Shown: one piece after another, positions 24,501 to 31,782 of the stretch
Position numbering within the stretch: the stretch's first letter is position 1
Layout: every line of letters starts with the position of its first letter
Assembly (NCBI GenBank): GCA_902728285.1
Contig: CACVBU010000209.1
Coordinates: forward strand, 68,574-132,573
Direction: 5' to 3'
Length of the DNA stretch: 64,000 bases
Source of the DNA: Clytia hemisphaerica
Taxonomy: Eukaryota > Cnidaria > Hydrozoa > Leptothecata > Clytiidae
The notes under the pieces: model-generated
The model's input: the letters and a program-made list of their open reading frames with translations, nothing else
What the model was told of the DNA's origin: nothing
The model's database searches: none
Position numbers and translations under genes: made by a program

Positions 24501-27500
24501 GTGTGGAATATTGAAGTCTCCACAAATATAAATGTCTGGGGTGCAGTCGCTAATGGTATCAATCTTTGAAGTGATTGAAGCGAGCATTTGAATGAACTCA
24601 GGACCATCTGATTTGTGAATTTTGTTGGTCGGTTGTCTGTAAAGTATTCCAAGAATAACATTAAGTTGCTTAGAGTGTAGAAGGAGAGCTTCGTTTACCC
24701 CATTGGAGAATTCCAATAGTGGTTCGAAAAGAGGAGCAATATCATCCTGTAATAGAAAAGCCACTCCGCCGCTGTATCTGCCATATCTAGATTTCTTTCT
24801 ATTTCTGTCTTTTCGAAATAGCTTATATCCGTCAATTTCTAGCTCCGCCTCGTTATGACCTTTGGATAGCCATGTTTCTGTCAGTCCTAGAAAAATGTGA
24901 TTCTCTGACTTCAAAATTTCCCTCAGATATGGTACTGAGGAGTGTTTGGTCTGAGGGCAAAGACCTTGGATGTTTAAAAACATGAAGTTTCTCAATGTTG
25001 CATCATCTTGAAGTTTGGATTGGATAGTTGGTTTGATTGGTTGAAGTTCAGATTCCCCAAGTGAAGTGGTGGTGGAATTGTGGCTTGGGTTTGGTATCGT
25101 TGTTGATTTACCAGCTTGGACACTTCTTGAGCAGGGTAAGTTTGTGGTGGCAGTTTGAGACTTTCGTTGATGAATGAGATCATTTGCAGGCGAAAGTTGT
25201 CCAGTATTTTGAGAAAATCCAATGAATCGTTAGTTTCTCTGTGGTTCTTTGTTGGAAGATCTGATTTCTTTGACATGGATCTGGTCCCTTTGACGTGTGC
25301 AAAAGTGCAGTGGGTATTGAAGCATGTACCACTTTTAATTGAGGAAGAGCACAATCTGGGGTGAAACTGTGCACAGTTAGTTCCAGCATTACATCCTCTT
25401 GGACCTTTGTTTCCGTATTTCAAGAGTTTTGGACAGGCTGTAGGATGGGTGTACTGGCAGTTTTTACCGCGAATACCATGCTTACATTTTCCTTTCATAT
25501 AGAATCGACAGGTTGGAGGTGTATTGTTGTTGGTCTTGTTGAGATCTTTTGATTCTTCAGAGGGTTGGGAGGTTGCAGATGTGAGCTTTGTGTTGTTCTC
25601 AATCTCTCTAAGAAATCTTTTCTTCATGAAATCTGTTCTCCCTAGATGATTAACATCATCAAGGTTTTTGTTTGCTTCTTCATTTTTATTGTCTAGAATA
25701 ACATTTGGTGTAAGTGGGATTGGTGGAAGAGTTCTTGATCGTCTTTGTAGAGGGGGTATTGAGGTGTCTGATGAGAGATCAGTGTTACTTTTGGCAGGTG
25801 AGGGTGTAGGTGTTTGTTCAGGAGAGTCAGTAAGGATAGTAGTGTTAGTTGTTGTGGTTATTTGTGTAGGTGTTTGGGTAGAGTTAGTGTTGACATTGTT
25901 GACATTAGCATTGGCAGCTTTATATGTATTGTGTGGAAAGTTGATTGTGTTTTCCTGGCAATGTTGGCAAAGATAAAACATACCAGGAATTTGGTATACC
26001 AAGTCTCTCAATTCCTCATCTTGATCAATAAAATTCACGCTCTTTAACAGATTTAGGTAACACGGTCGATGGACTTCTTGCCCACAGGAGCCGCATTTTA
26101 GGAGTGAACTGTCATGTATTTTTATTCTGTATGACTGGTTGCATATTTGGCATATATCTGGAAAATAGCTTTGTATAACCACACATAATTTTTCAATGGC
26201 TTCATCTTTGTTCATAGAGTTAGTCTTTTTTGACAGGAAGTTCAATGTTTCCATAATAGGATCCTTTCGACACGATTTCAGCGTTTTTACGTTATCTTTG
26301 GTTGGCTTTTCTGGATCGTAGAGTCTGATGCAATTTCTAATTGTTTCGTTGCTGGCCTCTTCCGCTAGTTCAGCAAGAACTTGCTTCCAACTATTGATGA
26401 GTTCAACCGACACAACATTCCTCATGGTGTTTTGAGAGTTTTGTTGAGTCGGCATGGCTGCAAACAAACAGCACCAAACCAGAGACTGGGTGGTAGGTAC
26501 TTAACTCAGTGATTCAGTAAAATTACATTGCCAACAGGAGAACTAGTTGAACGAATTAGTTGGACGAACAAAAAAAAGCAGATAATTCAGGATAAGAGAT
26601 ACCTGATCAGCTGCACATGGGAAACCATTCACTGTCATGTGCAGCTGCTCCTCAGGATTTGGCGAAATGCCTGGGTGACCAGCCACAGGACCCTTGTATT
26701 GAGACGTGAGATTGAATGAAGCGTTGGACGGAAAGAAGCAAAAAGTAAAGTAATACCTCAATAGTCCAGGGCTAACCTGGTGTGTTTAAGCTATGCGGTC
26801 TTTGGTCTTTTGTCCAGGTTGATACTTGATAGCCAGCACAAGCCAAACAAGTTCCGCTTGATCGGCCACTTCTGAGTATAAAACAACTCAGGTGGGTTGG
26901 GCTACCTTTGGCCTAGGCCCCGGGATCAGCAGCCTCTACCCGGTATTCGTTTTCTTCTTGACTTTTGTTTATGTTTATGTTTTTTCTGTTGCTCTGAAAA
27001 AACAATGGCCTCAGCTCTCCAAGGCTTATTCACTAATTCACTAATTCTTAATGGAGTGAATTTTTTTATATGTGAGTGACCCCTAAGATAAAACAATAAT
27101 GTTTGGGATAAATAAAAAGACAAACATGTTTAGGGGTCACTCACATATCGATGTTTCCTGCAACTAACGTCATTGTGACGCGAGGGGGTGGGGTGGTCAG
27201 AGCCTATGACGCTAAGAAATTTCAACAGAATATCGATTTTCAAACCTGTAACATTTTGTATTCCATCCTTTGCTACACCTGCCATCTTAATTCAAACGCA
27301 TAAAATATAACAACAGAGATGATATCCAATACCCTTCCGTTACGTTTGTGGGAATATGTTATTATCTCCCTAACAGTGTAGACCTAAAGCTCTAAAGCAG
27401 CATCTAATAACATGAAAACCAGAATATGATTCTTCAACGGGAATCAAAACTATAAAGTGCACTTACAAACATCAATTTGTCAGATCTAACAAAATTAATA

Positions 27501-28683
27501 ACCGCACTGTCATCATTGACAATAAAACAAACAATTTTCTGTCAAGAGCCTTGTAAACATTCCAACAACTTCCATCGAAATGATCTATCACAGCTCAGTC
27601 TACCATTTTTAGCGCGGTCCGAGGATTGAGCCGAGAACGCTCCGCGAACTCCTGCGCGGTTGACAAACTTCAATCTGTCAATCATTTTCTCAAGCGAAGA
27701 GTATGCGAAGCGATTCTAGCTTTACGATAGTACCGCGGGTCATCAATAGATAGTATTCAATTATCATTATCCCTTTGTTTTCATTCCTAGAACTTTTGCA
27801 AAAGAAAGGAAAAATAGAAAAGTTGTATTTTTTACTGCTCTATTCACATACTGAATTTGAAAGATCTTCTATGTGGCGTTTTTTTGCAAACTTCAAAAAA
27901 CTGATTTTTGTCCCGCATTTGCAGGACTTTGGCTTATAAGTGCTTGATTGCAGCATAGGGTACAAAGTCCAAATATGTGTTTCCCGTAATTTTTGTATGA
28001 ACAGTTAGGTCTATACTGCCTGCCTAATCATCATAAAAACAGAGATACCGCAATAAAAAATAGATGGGCCGTATAGACCTTTTTTCAAAGAGGACGTCCT
28101 GTTGAATAATTATGTAGTCCAGCCATAAAAACAATGATAGAGCCATGCATAATTACTGTATCATGCATATTGTAATAATTATGCATGGTTTTATCATTGT
28201 TTTTCTGCTGGACTACATAATTATTCAACAGGGTGGCCTCTTTGAAAAAAGGTCTATTTTGATATACAAGGGCCGCGCTGATGGACCGTCTACATGAATA
28301 TGACAAAACAATGAGCAGTTTGTCTGGGGACAAACAAATGTAAAAGTCATAAGTCTGGGGGGGTGGGGGGGTTCTTCAGATAGCGTCACAATGACGTTAG
28401 TTGCCAGGAAAAATCGATATGTGAGTGACCCCTTAAGCGAGTTTATTTAATATCAACACGTTTGTGACTGACTATTGAGTGCTTTTAATCCAAAACTTTG
28501 GTATACAAAACTGCCAAAAATACTGGATAGCTAATAAACAATGAAACCACAATAAAACTATGATCCAATACTCACATTTGATAAAATTCCTGGTGGTTTC
28601 AATGTGCCTCTGGCTTCTTCAAGATGTTCCTCTGTTGGATAGTCAGTAACGTTGAAGCTGTTTGAATTTGAAAGGGTAGCCAT
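15404..28683 (-). CDS. CFAP90: CFAP90 (C5orf49)-like ciliary protein, five exons
   Basis: Joining exons 28683-28576, 17894-17862, 17288-17157, 16229-16113 and 15550-15404 gives 178 residues and a TGA stop; all introns are GT-AG and phase 0. The C-terminal half resembles vertebrate C5orf49/CFAP90 (about 147 residues): STSAYDRV...GYNQKLHRDDRLHAKQHGL, then VTSNAQYG, then an HIEICKQDFNRR tail. The family is associated with motile cilia, probably at the axoneme; its molecular role is little known. The last two exons carry the recognisable similarity. The first three join in frame but are less conserved, so their inclusion is inference. Intron 1 is 10.7 kb and houses a full LINE. The symbol rests on recalled family motifs, not a search. 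Confidence 0.72.
15621..15837. repeat. MITE, TTTTTTATAAGA family, in CFAP90 intron 4
   Basis: Left end GTTTTTTTATAAGAACATCC and right end CTCTTATAAAAAACGTGT are inverse. ATGTTCTTA-type units fill the interior. It lies just 70 bases upstream of exon 5. Confidence 0.7.
16113..16229 (-). CDS. CFAP90: CFAP90-like exon 4 (signature region)
   Basis: Bounded by TTTTAG and GTATGA. Encodes 39 residues including GYNQKLHRDDRLHAKQHGL, the most family-specific stretch in the gene. Confidence 0.78.
16297..16604. repeat. Inverted repeat around CGAAGGGCTA motif
   Basis: GAGTTTCAAGCCCGAAGGGC is mirrored about 250 bases on as GCCCTTCGGGCTTGAAACTC. The same CCCGAAGGGCTA core occurs in the inverted-repeat element at 30.9-31.35 kb. 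Non-coding; lies in CFAP90 intron 3. Confidence 0.6.
17157..17288 (-). CDS. CFAP90: CFAP90-like exon 3
   Basis: Acceptor TTCTTATAG and donor GTAGGT bound a 132-base open stretch of 44 residues (RTFVPSKTTSGLRESNN... ending DITTK). Frame and phase fit both neighbours; sequence conservation is weak. Confidence 0.6.
17295..17855. other. Intron, possible repeat fragment
   Basis: CFAP90 intron 2. A TACACTTTTTTTATAAGTAA sequence near 17390 looks like one end of the TTTTTTATAAGA element family. Otherwise nothing is seen. Confidence 0.4.
17862..17894 (-). CDS. CFAP90: CFAP90-like exon 2 (33-base microexon)
   Basis: Bounded by TCTGTCTTAG and GTATGT; encodes NYNKQGLKKVE in phase 0. Very short, so it rests mainly on good splice sites and frame compatibility. 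Confidence 0.5.
18860..19060. repeat. Diverged internal copy of the GGGGTCACTCACA element
   Basis: The stretch around GGAATGTGTTATTATCACCC, then a CTAGTCATAAAAA and GTCTACATATAT series, parallels the interior of the elements at 20.6-20.8 kb and 27.3 kb in the same order. Termini are not recognisable, so this is an old remnant. Confidence 0.5.
19775..19796. repeat. (GTCG)n microsatellite
   Basis: About five tandem copies of a GTCG tetramer, beside a truncated inverted-repeat element. Confidence 0.85.
19800..19943. repeat. Truncated TAGACCTTTTTT element
   Basis: The right end (GTACATAATTATTCAACATG then AAAAAAAGGTCTA) and the central ATGCATAATT hairpin match the complete element at 28074-28256. 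The left end is missing or replaced. Confidence 0.6.
22002..24983 (-). CDS. LINE ORF2: AP-type endonuclease and reverse transcriptase
   Basis: About 993 residues from the first ATG. The N-terminal exonuclease-endonuclease-phosphatase domain (about residues 1-235) shows LTETW, YRQPTN, CGDFNIPH and SDHHM, the metal-binding and catalytic blocks that nick target DNA. The RT domain (about 465-720) shows AAGPDGFP, ENYRPVALTS, QHGFRSGRS, YLDFSKAFD, SGVPQGSVLGPLL and SFADD, holding the catalytic aspartates. The C-terminal tail is LINE-like. It copies its own RNA at the nicked site. The frame stays open upstream of this ATG into the ORF1 stop codon, so translation may start by re-initiation rather than at this ATG. 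Confidence 0.95.
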   Translation of the reverse strand: MFLNIQGLCPQTKHSSVPYLREILKSENHIFLGLTETWLSKGHNEAELEIDGYKLFRKDRNRKKSRYGRYSGGVAFLLQDDIAPLFEPLLEFSNGVNEALLLHSKQLNVILGILYRQPTNKIHKSDGPEFIQMLASITSKIDTISDCTPDIYICGDFNIPHTLINDTYTQTKSCDNQLIYILTDFMMHLNLNQTIHKPTHKDGNILDFLLTNNPDMVFDYQVTPTIHSDHHMVQVATHMTFDKTCKNFTKKTSHNKFDNFNFHSHKINWENIKKDLLNIDWHAILNPISDQDEQYDTFLDKCINVITENQVPSRMSKKSTKTIIPRDRRVLMRKRLKLKKRKSTKKIHQKLIDIELKLQESYSNERKNQETNATSKIKSNPKYFYSYAKRFSKHKPKVGPLKDPKTNQLTNDSQKMANILQDQYTSVFMEPLPNYNLPEITENQPNLSDIDFSEQNIIEEIDTLSSNAAAGPDGFPAIFLKQVKSQIAAPLSLIWRNILDKGYTPQLLKTSFITPIFKKGNQGLPENYRPVALTSHVTKIFEKIVRKRLQNHLEKNDLFNDNQHGFRSGRSCLSQLLSHTERLIHHIEKGRNVDVIYLDFSKAFDRVDHTILLHKIERNGITGKLLQWIRSFLTGRTQQVSVDYILSKKAEVISGVPQGSVLGPLLFLIMIQDIDTNILHSFLSSFADDTRLMKEISNNTDVQFLQNDLDVVYQWTSLNNMQLNGLKFEHLKYGKNEELKEHSSYLSDTGSPIETKMDVKDLGVTLDVNMTYSKHITNQIEKVKSIIAWIHRTFKTRDCQVMLTLWKSLVLPHIDYCSQLWSPSKRYLIQQLESLQKSYLNRIPTLQHLNYWEKLKELKLYSLERRRERYRIIYTWSILEQLVPNFNYAENKGGIFSYDNQRLGRKCHLKEVNIKQKNIWRDSLSEEGPRLFNALPQSIRNLKNCSKTSFKHQLDHFLNSLPDEPLLPNYFPLRRADSNSIKVMVHHRISQIG
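24992..26455 (-). CDS. LINE ORF1: PHD-like and CCCH zinc-finger protein
   Basis: About 487 residues from the first ATG. A cysteine/histidine cluster near residues 100-166 (CQIC, CGSCGQEVHRPC, CQHC) has PHD/RING-like spacing. A Thr/Asn/Pro-rich linker follows. Three consecutive CCCH-type fingers lie at about 316-387 (for example C...GKC...NCQYTH and GTCFNTHCTFAH), a fold that binds RNA. It presumably packages the LINE transcript. The stop codon TGA abuts ORF2 in the sequence ATTGA, so the two ORFs are tightly coupled. Confidence 0.85.
   Translation of the reverse strand: MPTQQNSQNTMRNVVSVELINSWKQVLAELAEEASNETIRNCIRLYDPEKPTKDNVKTLKSCRKDPIMETLNFLSKKTNSMNKDEAIEKLCVVIQSYFPDICQICNQSYRIKIHDSSLLKCGSCGQEVHRPCYLNLLKSVNFIDQDEELRDLVYQIPGMFYLCQHCQENTINFPHNTYKAANANVNNVNTNSTQTPTQITTTTNTTILTDSPEQTPTPSPAKSNTDLSSDTSIPPLQRRSRTLPPIPLTPNVILDNKNEEANKNLDDVNHLGRTDFMKKRFLREIENNTKLTSATSQPSEESKDLNKTNNNTPPTCRFYMKGKCKHGIRGKNCQYTHPTACPKLLKYGNKGPRGCNAGTNCAQFHPRLCSSSIKSGTCFNTHCTFAHVKGTRSMSKKSDLPTKNHRETNDSLDFLKILDNFRLQMISFINESLKLPPQTYPAQEVSKLVNQQRYQTQATIPPPLHLGNLNFNQSNQLSNPNFKMMQH
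26456..27067 (-). promoter_or_regulatory. LINE 5' leader, probable internal promoter
   Basis: Sequence between the element's 5' end and ORF1. LINEs carry their promoter internally, so it is expected here; no defined motif was identified. It contains a local inverted pair built on CTGCACATG and CATGTGCAG. Confidence 0.45.
27374..28018. mobile_element. hAT-like non-autonomous insertion
   Basis: Starts CAGTGTAGACCTAA and ends with the near-inverse TTAGGTCTATACTG. The sister element at 20.7 kb is uninterrupted at this point (CTCCCTAATCATA). An imperfect 8-9 base duplication (CTCCCTAA against CCTGCCTAA) flanks it. CAGTG ends and 8-base duplications fit hAT. An internal part, around ACATTCCAACAACTTCCAT, recurs near 52.4 kb. 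Confidence 0.7.
28074..28256. repeat. Palindromic MITE with TAGACCTTTTTT ends
   Basis: Begins TAGACCTTTTTTCAAAGAGG and ends CCTCTTTGAAAAAAGGTCTA. The arms run on through GTTGAATAATTATGTAGTCC. The sister TIR element lacks it, giving an exact empty site (GGGCCGTA then TTTTGATATA). A truncated relative lies at 19.8 kb, and a larger element with TAGACCTTTT ends lies at 58.5-59.7 kb. Confidence 0.85.
28576..28683 (-). CDS. CFAP90: CFAP90-like exon 1 (start codon)
   Basis: ATG GCT ACC begins 36 codons (MATLSNSNSFNVTDYPTEEH... ending GILSN) before donor GTGAGT. The start context GCAATGG is good. Assignment to the CFAP90-like gene rests on strand, phase and order. It could instead be the first exon of a separate small gene. 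Confidence 0.6.
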
Positions 28684-29655
28684 TGCTTACACTTGGAATT
28701 AAAGAGAAAAAGGAGAAAATACATAAAAAGACCAGCCTGTCAGCCATCAGCGAAATCTGATTCGATTTGCCACCATTTGTTTATTTCGGTAGCGTGGAGT
28801 CGTGATAAGAGACTCACGAATAAGAGTCGTCAGCGCAGCGCGCGTCAAATGAAACGCAGCGTAAAATCGGGCAATCTGTTCAAAAATCCAGGAGCTAAAT
28901 TATATTGTGAAAACACAACCAGAATAGAGATGTCATATTTTTTTCCAGGGAGCTTCGTAATTTTCTTCAAAGATCTCGTTTTCTATGAGCATTTTAACTT
29001 TCTTAGAGAATAGCTGTTATATTTTTCCAGGAGCATAATATTTCTAGAGAACAGATTTTCCAGGAGTCCCATTTTTTCCCAGAACAGATTATATATAATC
29101 CAGGAGAGCCCAGGATACAGAACAGATAGTTTTTCCAGGAGAAAGGGACCTCAAGAACAGATATTTCATACTTCCTAGCTCCTAGCCGGTGGCTGCTCTT
29201 GAAACAAGGACACTTGTATAACGAAGCTGTCCTTGGATGAAAATATTCATGCAAAATCGAGGAAACTGCCTAGTTTTCCGAAGCTCATTTTTTGAACTAC
29301 CCGTTTTGCTTTTTTCTCCACTAGAAAAAAGTGGCAGCGGAATCTAAGTTACAAGAAGTGGAATCTTACCACTCAAACGACGGTCGCGTGGTCGCGAGAA
29401 ATACAATCGCCAAAGAACAATATGTATTATAGCATATATTGATTGAAGAGAAAGAAGACTTTGAAAAAAGTTAAAATATTTTAGTCATTATGTCACATTT
29501 GCGCAATTCTCCGTCGTTTTTTACAACATGAACGTAGACATTTGGGTGAAATGAGACTAAGATCATCTATGATAATATATCGTTATCAAGTCCAACCAAT
29601 AGCCTGGCTATGTTTTTAAATGAAAAATATATTGGTGTCAAGAAGAAAATTATTA
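28684..29655. other. Intergenic stretch between FANK1 and CFAP90-like gene
   Basis: Holds the probable promoter region of the CFAP90-like gene, but no core promoter motif was recognised. Around 28950-29170 an irregular series of TTTTCCAGGAG and AGAACAGAT units repeats about six times, looking like a decayed minisatellite. Confidence 0.45.
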
Positions 29656-29980
29656 CCTTATTGGAACTAATTTTCGCGGGAACTAATTTTCGCGGTCGAA
29701 AAAAAATTCCCGAAAAATTGCATTTCGCGGGTTTTAATTTTCGCGGTTTTTTCCATTCAGGAATTTTCGCGGGTTTGCCTTTTTTTGGACAAATTTCTTT
29801 CATTTTCCTAGGGATTTTCCAAATTTTTTCGATAAAATTGGAAAAAATTGTATTTCGCGGGAATTAATTTTCGCGGTTTTCGACTCTCAAAATTTTTCGC
29901 GGGTTCAAATTTTCGCGATTTTGACGAAAAACCGCGAAAAACGCTAAAATTAAAACCCGCGAAAATTAGTTCCAATAAGG
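29656..29980. repeat. MITE with CCTTATTGG ends and TTTTCGCGG repeats, TA duplication
   Basis: TA flanks both ends (29654-29655 and 29981-29982). Left end CCTTATTGGAACTAATTTTC is a perfect inverse of the right end. AATTTTCGCGG units and their complements repeat through the whole element, so every frame is open. Its outer nine bases match the otherwise different element at 11404-11710. Confidence 0.85.
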
Positions 29981-30934
29981 TACCTGAAAAACTCTTTTCC
30001 GACAAACATTCAGTAAAAAGTGCATGTATCTGTTAAGTATTTTAGTTTTTCGGCGAGTAAAAGTACAAGCAGACAAAGATAATTGATGTTTTAGAAATGT
30101 GATTATTTAATGATTTTCAAAGTCAGAGAATTCCGAGCAGCCTTGACATTCCATGGCGATCCACGATTGTTTTCTTTAACAATTGAAAGACAATACTTCG
30201 CTCTCCACCGTTTCATGCGTTGTTCATCCAGTGTCTATATTAAATTCATGTCTCTACTAACACAGGAACATATGACAATTTTATTCAAGCCCGTATCGTT
30301 AATTCAAGTATACAACAAATAAATTTTCGTGGCTGAATCTGTTTAGTCTGTTTCTTTGCTTTACTTTTTTAAGAAATTTAAAAATATACCAAATTTACAA
30401 CGTATCTAAATATATTAAGCAATTAATTTTCAACCCTATCATTTTAAATATACAGAATAATATGCAAAAAAGTTAAAGAATAAAACTTATTGAAAAATAG
30501 AACCTTTCTATATTAAATAAAATCAACGGAAATAAAATCGTGAATTGAACTCGAAGGAAAGCATGCATCTCATATCGATAATTCTCTGTAGGATATTGTG
30601 AGAAATAATATGTCCATCACCAAAATAATCGTTTTGATGCGAAGAGTTGCTAACTTAAATGACATAAAGATTCCGCAAATAATTTAGCGAATCGAGCACT
30701 TTTTTCAAATCTTCTCGAGATATATCAAAATCATTGTATCAAATCATTCATTTCAAATCGAAAAATAACTTTAAATGACATTAAAACAATGATTTCATAC
30801 ATCTCGACAAGTGTATTCGTACAAGGCCTATCGCTAATTCGAACTCGAACACGAATTCTAGTTTGTTTTTCGAATTACAGAATGATTCGAATAATAGAGA
30901 GTATTTTAAGAGGATAGAAAAGGGAGCCTTGAAG
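29981..30934. other. AT-rich intergenic stretch
   Basis: No gene seen. Near 30835-30900 there are CTAATTCGAAC-type sequences resembling pogo-type ends. Confidence 0.4.
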
Positions 30935-31352
30935 ACAGTCGAAATGGATCATGGGTAATCAGGACTGATTGCACCCCGATAACTTTGGACCACAGATCTG
31001 TAAAGCCCGAAGGGCTAGATTTGCGGCTTTTATCGAAAAGTGAAGCCTAGGTTTGGAAGGATTTCCTACCAAAGTCACGTGACTAAAATATGCAATTTCA
31101 CCGGTTTGAGAGATGTGAAATAGCGTTTGCCGCCTACTTTTTTTATCTCGCGCTCCGATAAAAATTAAAATGCTAGATCCTATCCATCGGCACGAAATTT
31201 AAAAAGTCAAATTTTTGCTTCACTTTTTTTTGCTGGAGAAAGCTTAAAGTTGCCTATCTAGCCCTTCGGGCTTTACAGATATCTGTGCTTTGGACCAATA
31301 GGTCGTCATTAGCGCGCAGTGGTCCTGATTACCCATCACGCTTTGCGACTGT
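30935..31352. repeat. Inverted-repeat element near the FANK1 3' end
   Basis: Left end ACAGTCG...ATGGGTAATCAGGAC is mirrored by GTCCTGATTACCCAT...CGACTGT. A second mirrored block, CTGTAAAGCCCGAAGGGCTA, lies inside. It ends about 60 bases short of the FANK1 stop codon, so it may fall in the 3' untranslated region. Confidence 0.75.
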
Positions 31353-31410
31353 GAAATGGCCCATCATAGAAAGATTTGAACAACAGAGGTTCTCACAAAA
31401 TCGTTAAGTT

Positions 31411-31782
31411 CTACCCTGAGACCGTGGTCATTCTCTTTTTAGTCCCAATGGGAGGGATTTGATTATTTCCTTTTCTTAGTTCTTTTGTTTTCGATTCCAA
31501 GAAAATGATGATTTGTCTGTGATCGAAGGATCGCGCAAAATCCAGTGCCGTTTTGTTGTGGGCAGACGTCAAATCGACTTTGGCACCTTTTTCTACCAGT
31601 AGTTTCACCAGGGAAGTGTGACCATTCAGTGCTGCCATCATGAGTACTGATTTGTGTGTTGTGTCGAACGCGTTGGCGTCCGCGCGATTTTGTAGGAGAA
31701 CGCGCGCAACTGTTAGATCACCGCTGGTGGAGGCGAGTCGCATTAGGGGTGTCCATCCTGAAGTGAAATCTTTCTGGTCGAC
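31411..31782 (-). CDS. FANK1: FANK1 exon 6 (last ankyrin repeats, stop)
   Basis: Acceptor CATTTCAG then VDQKDFTSGWTPLMRLAS; 123 residues covering two full ankyrin repeats and the DFARSFDHRQ helix, then a basic tail (GTKKRMTTVSG) and TGA. Confidence 0.9.
   Translation of the reverse strand, partial: VDQKDFTSGWTPLMRLASTSGDLTVARVLLQNRADANAFDTTHKSVLMMAALNGHTSLVKLLVEKGAKVDLTSAHNKTALDFARSFDHRQIIIFLESKTKELRKGNNQIPPIGTKKRMTTVSG

Larger units (their letters stand above)
21950..27067 (-). mobile_element. Full-length two-ORF non-LTR retrotransposon (LINE, CR1/jockey-like)
   Basis: A 5.1-kb insertion flanked by ATATG at 21945-21949 and 27068-27072 inside the TIR element around it, so both boundaries are exact. 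On the minus strand it has a leader of about 610 bases, ORF1 (zinc fingers), ORF2 (endonuclease plus reverse transcriptase), a very short 3' untranslated part, and a 3' tail of repeated GTATCAAAAA-like units instead of simple poly(A). Both ORFs are open from end to end, which suggests a young, possibly still active copy. A diverged truncated relative lies at 56.9-57.95 kb. Confidence 0.93.
20455..27083. mobile_element. TIR transposon, GGGGTCACTCACA family, interrupted by a LINE
   Basis: Left end GGGGTCACTCACATATTGAT is followed by CTGCAACTAACCTCATTGTG. The right arm (CACAATGACGTTAGTTGCAG, then ATCGATATG) stops at 21949 and resumes at 27073 as TGAGTGACCCC. A TAA lies directly outside each end (20452-20454 and 27084-27086). 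Removing the LINE leaves an element of about 1.5 kb. TAA/TTA duplications are typical of PIF/Harbinger transposons. No transposase is visible, so it is non-autonomous. It lies in CFAP90 intron 1. Confidence 0.85.
27133..28432. mobile_element. TIR transposon, GGGGTCACTCACA family, complete copy with two nested inserts
   Basis: Ends GGGGTCACTCACATATCGAT and ATCGATATGTGAGTGACCCC are perfect inverse copies, flanked by TTA on both sides (27130-27132 and 28433-28435). It starts only 46 bases from the end of the sister copy. Relative to that copy it carries two extra blocks, listed separately. No transposase frame. Confidence 0.9.

Noticed and set aside
25155..26047. Plus-strand open frames in the LINE
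   Set aside because: They are complements of LINE ORF1, whose zinc-finger pattern is clear on the minus strand.
29610..30036. Several frames rich in FRGF, FAG and KPAK repeats
   Set aside because: By-products of TTTTCGCGG tandem repeats in a MITE, open in all frames.
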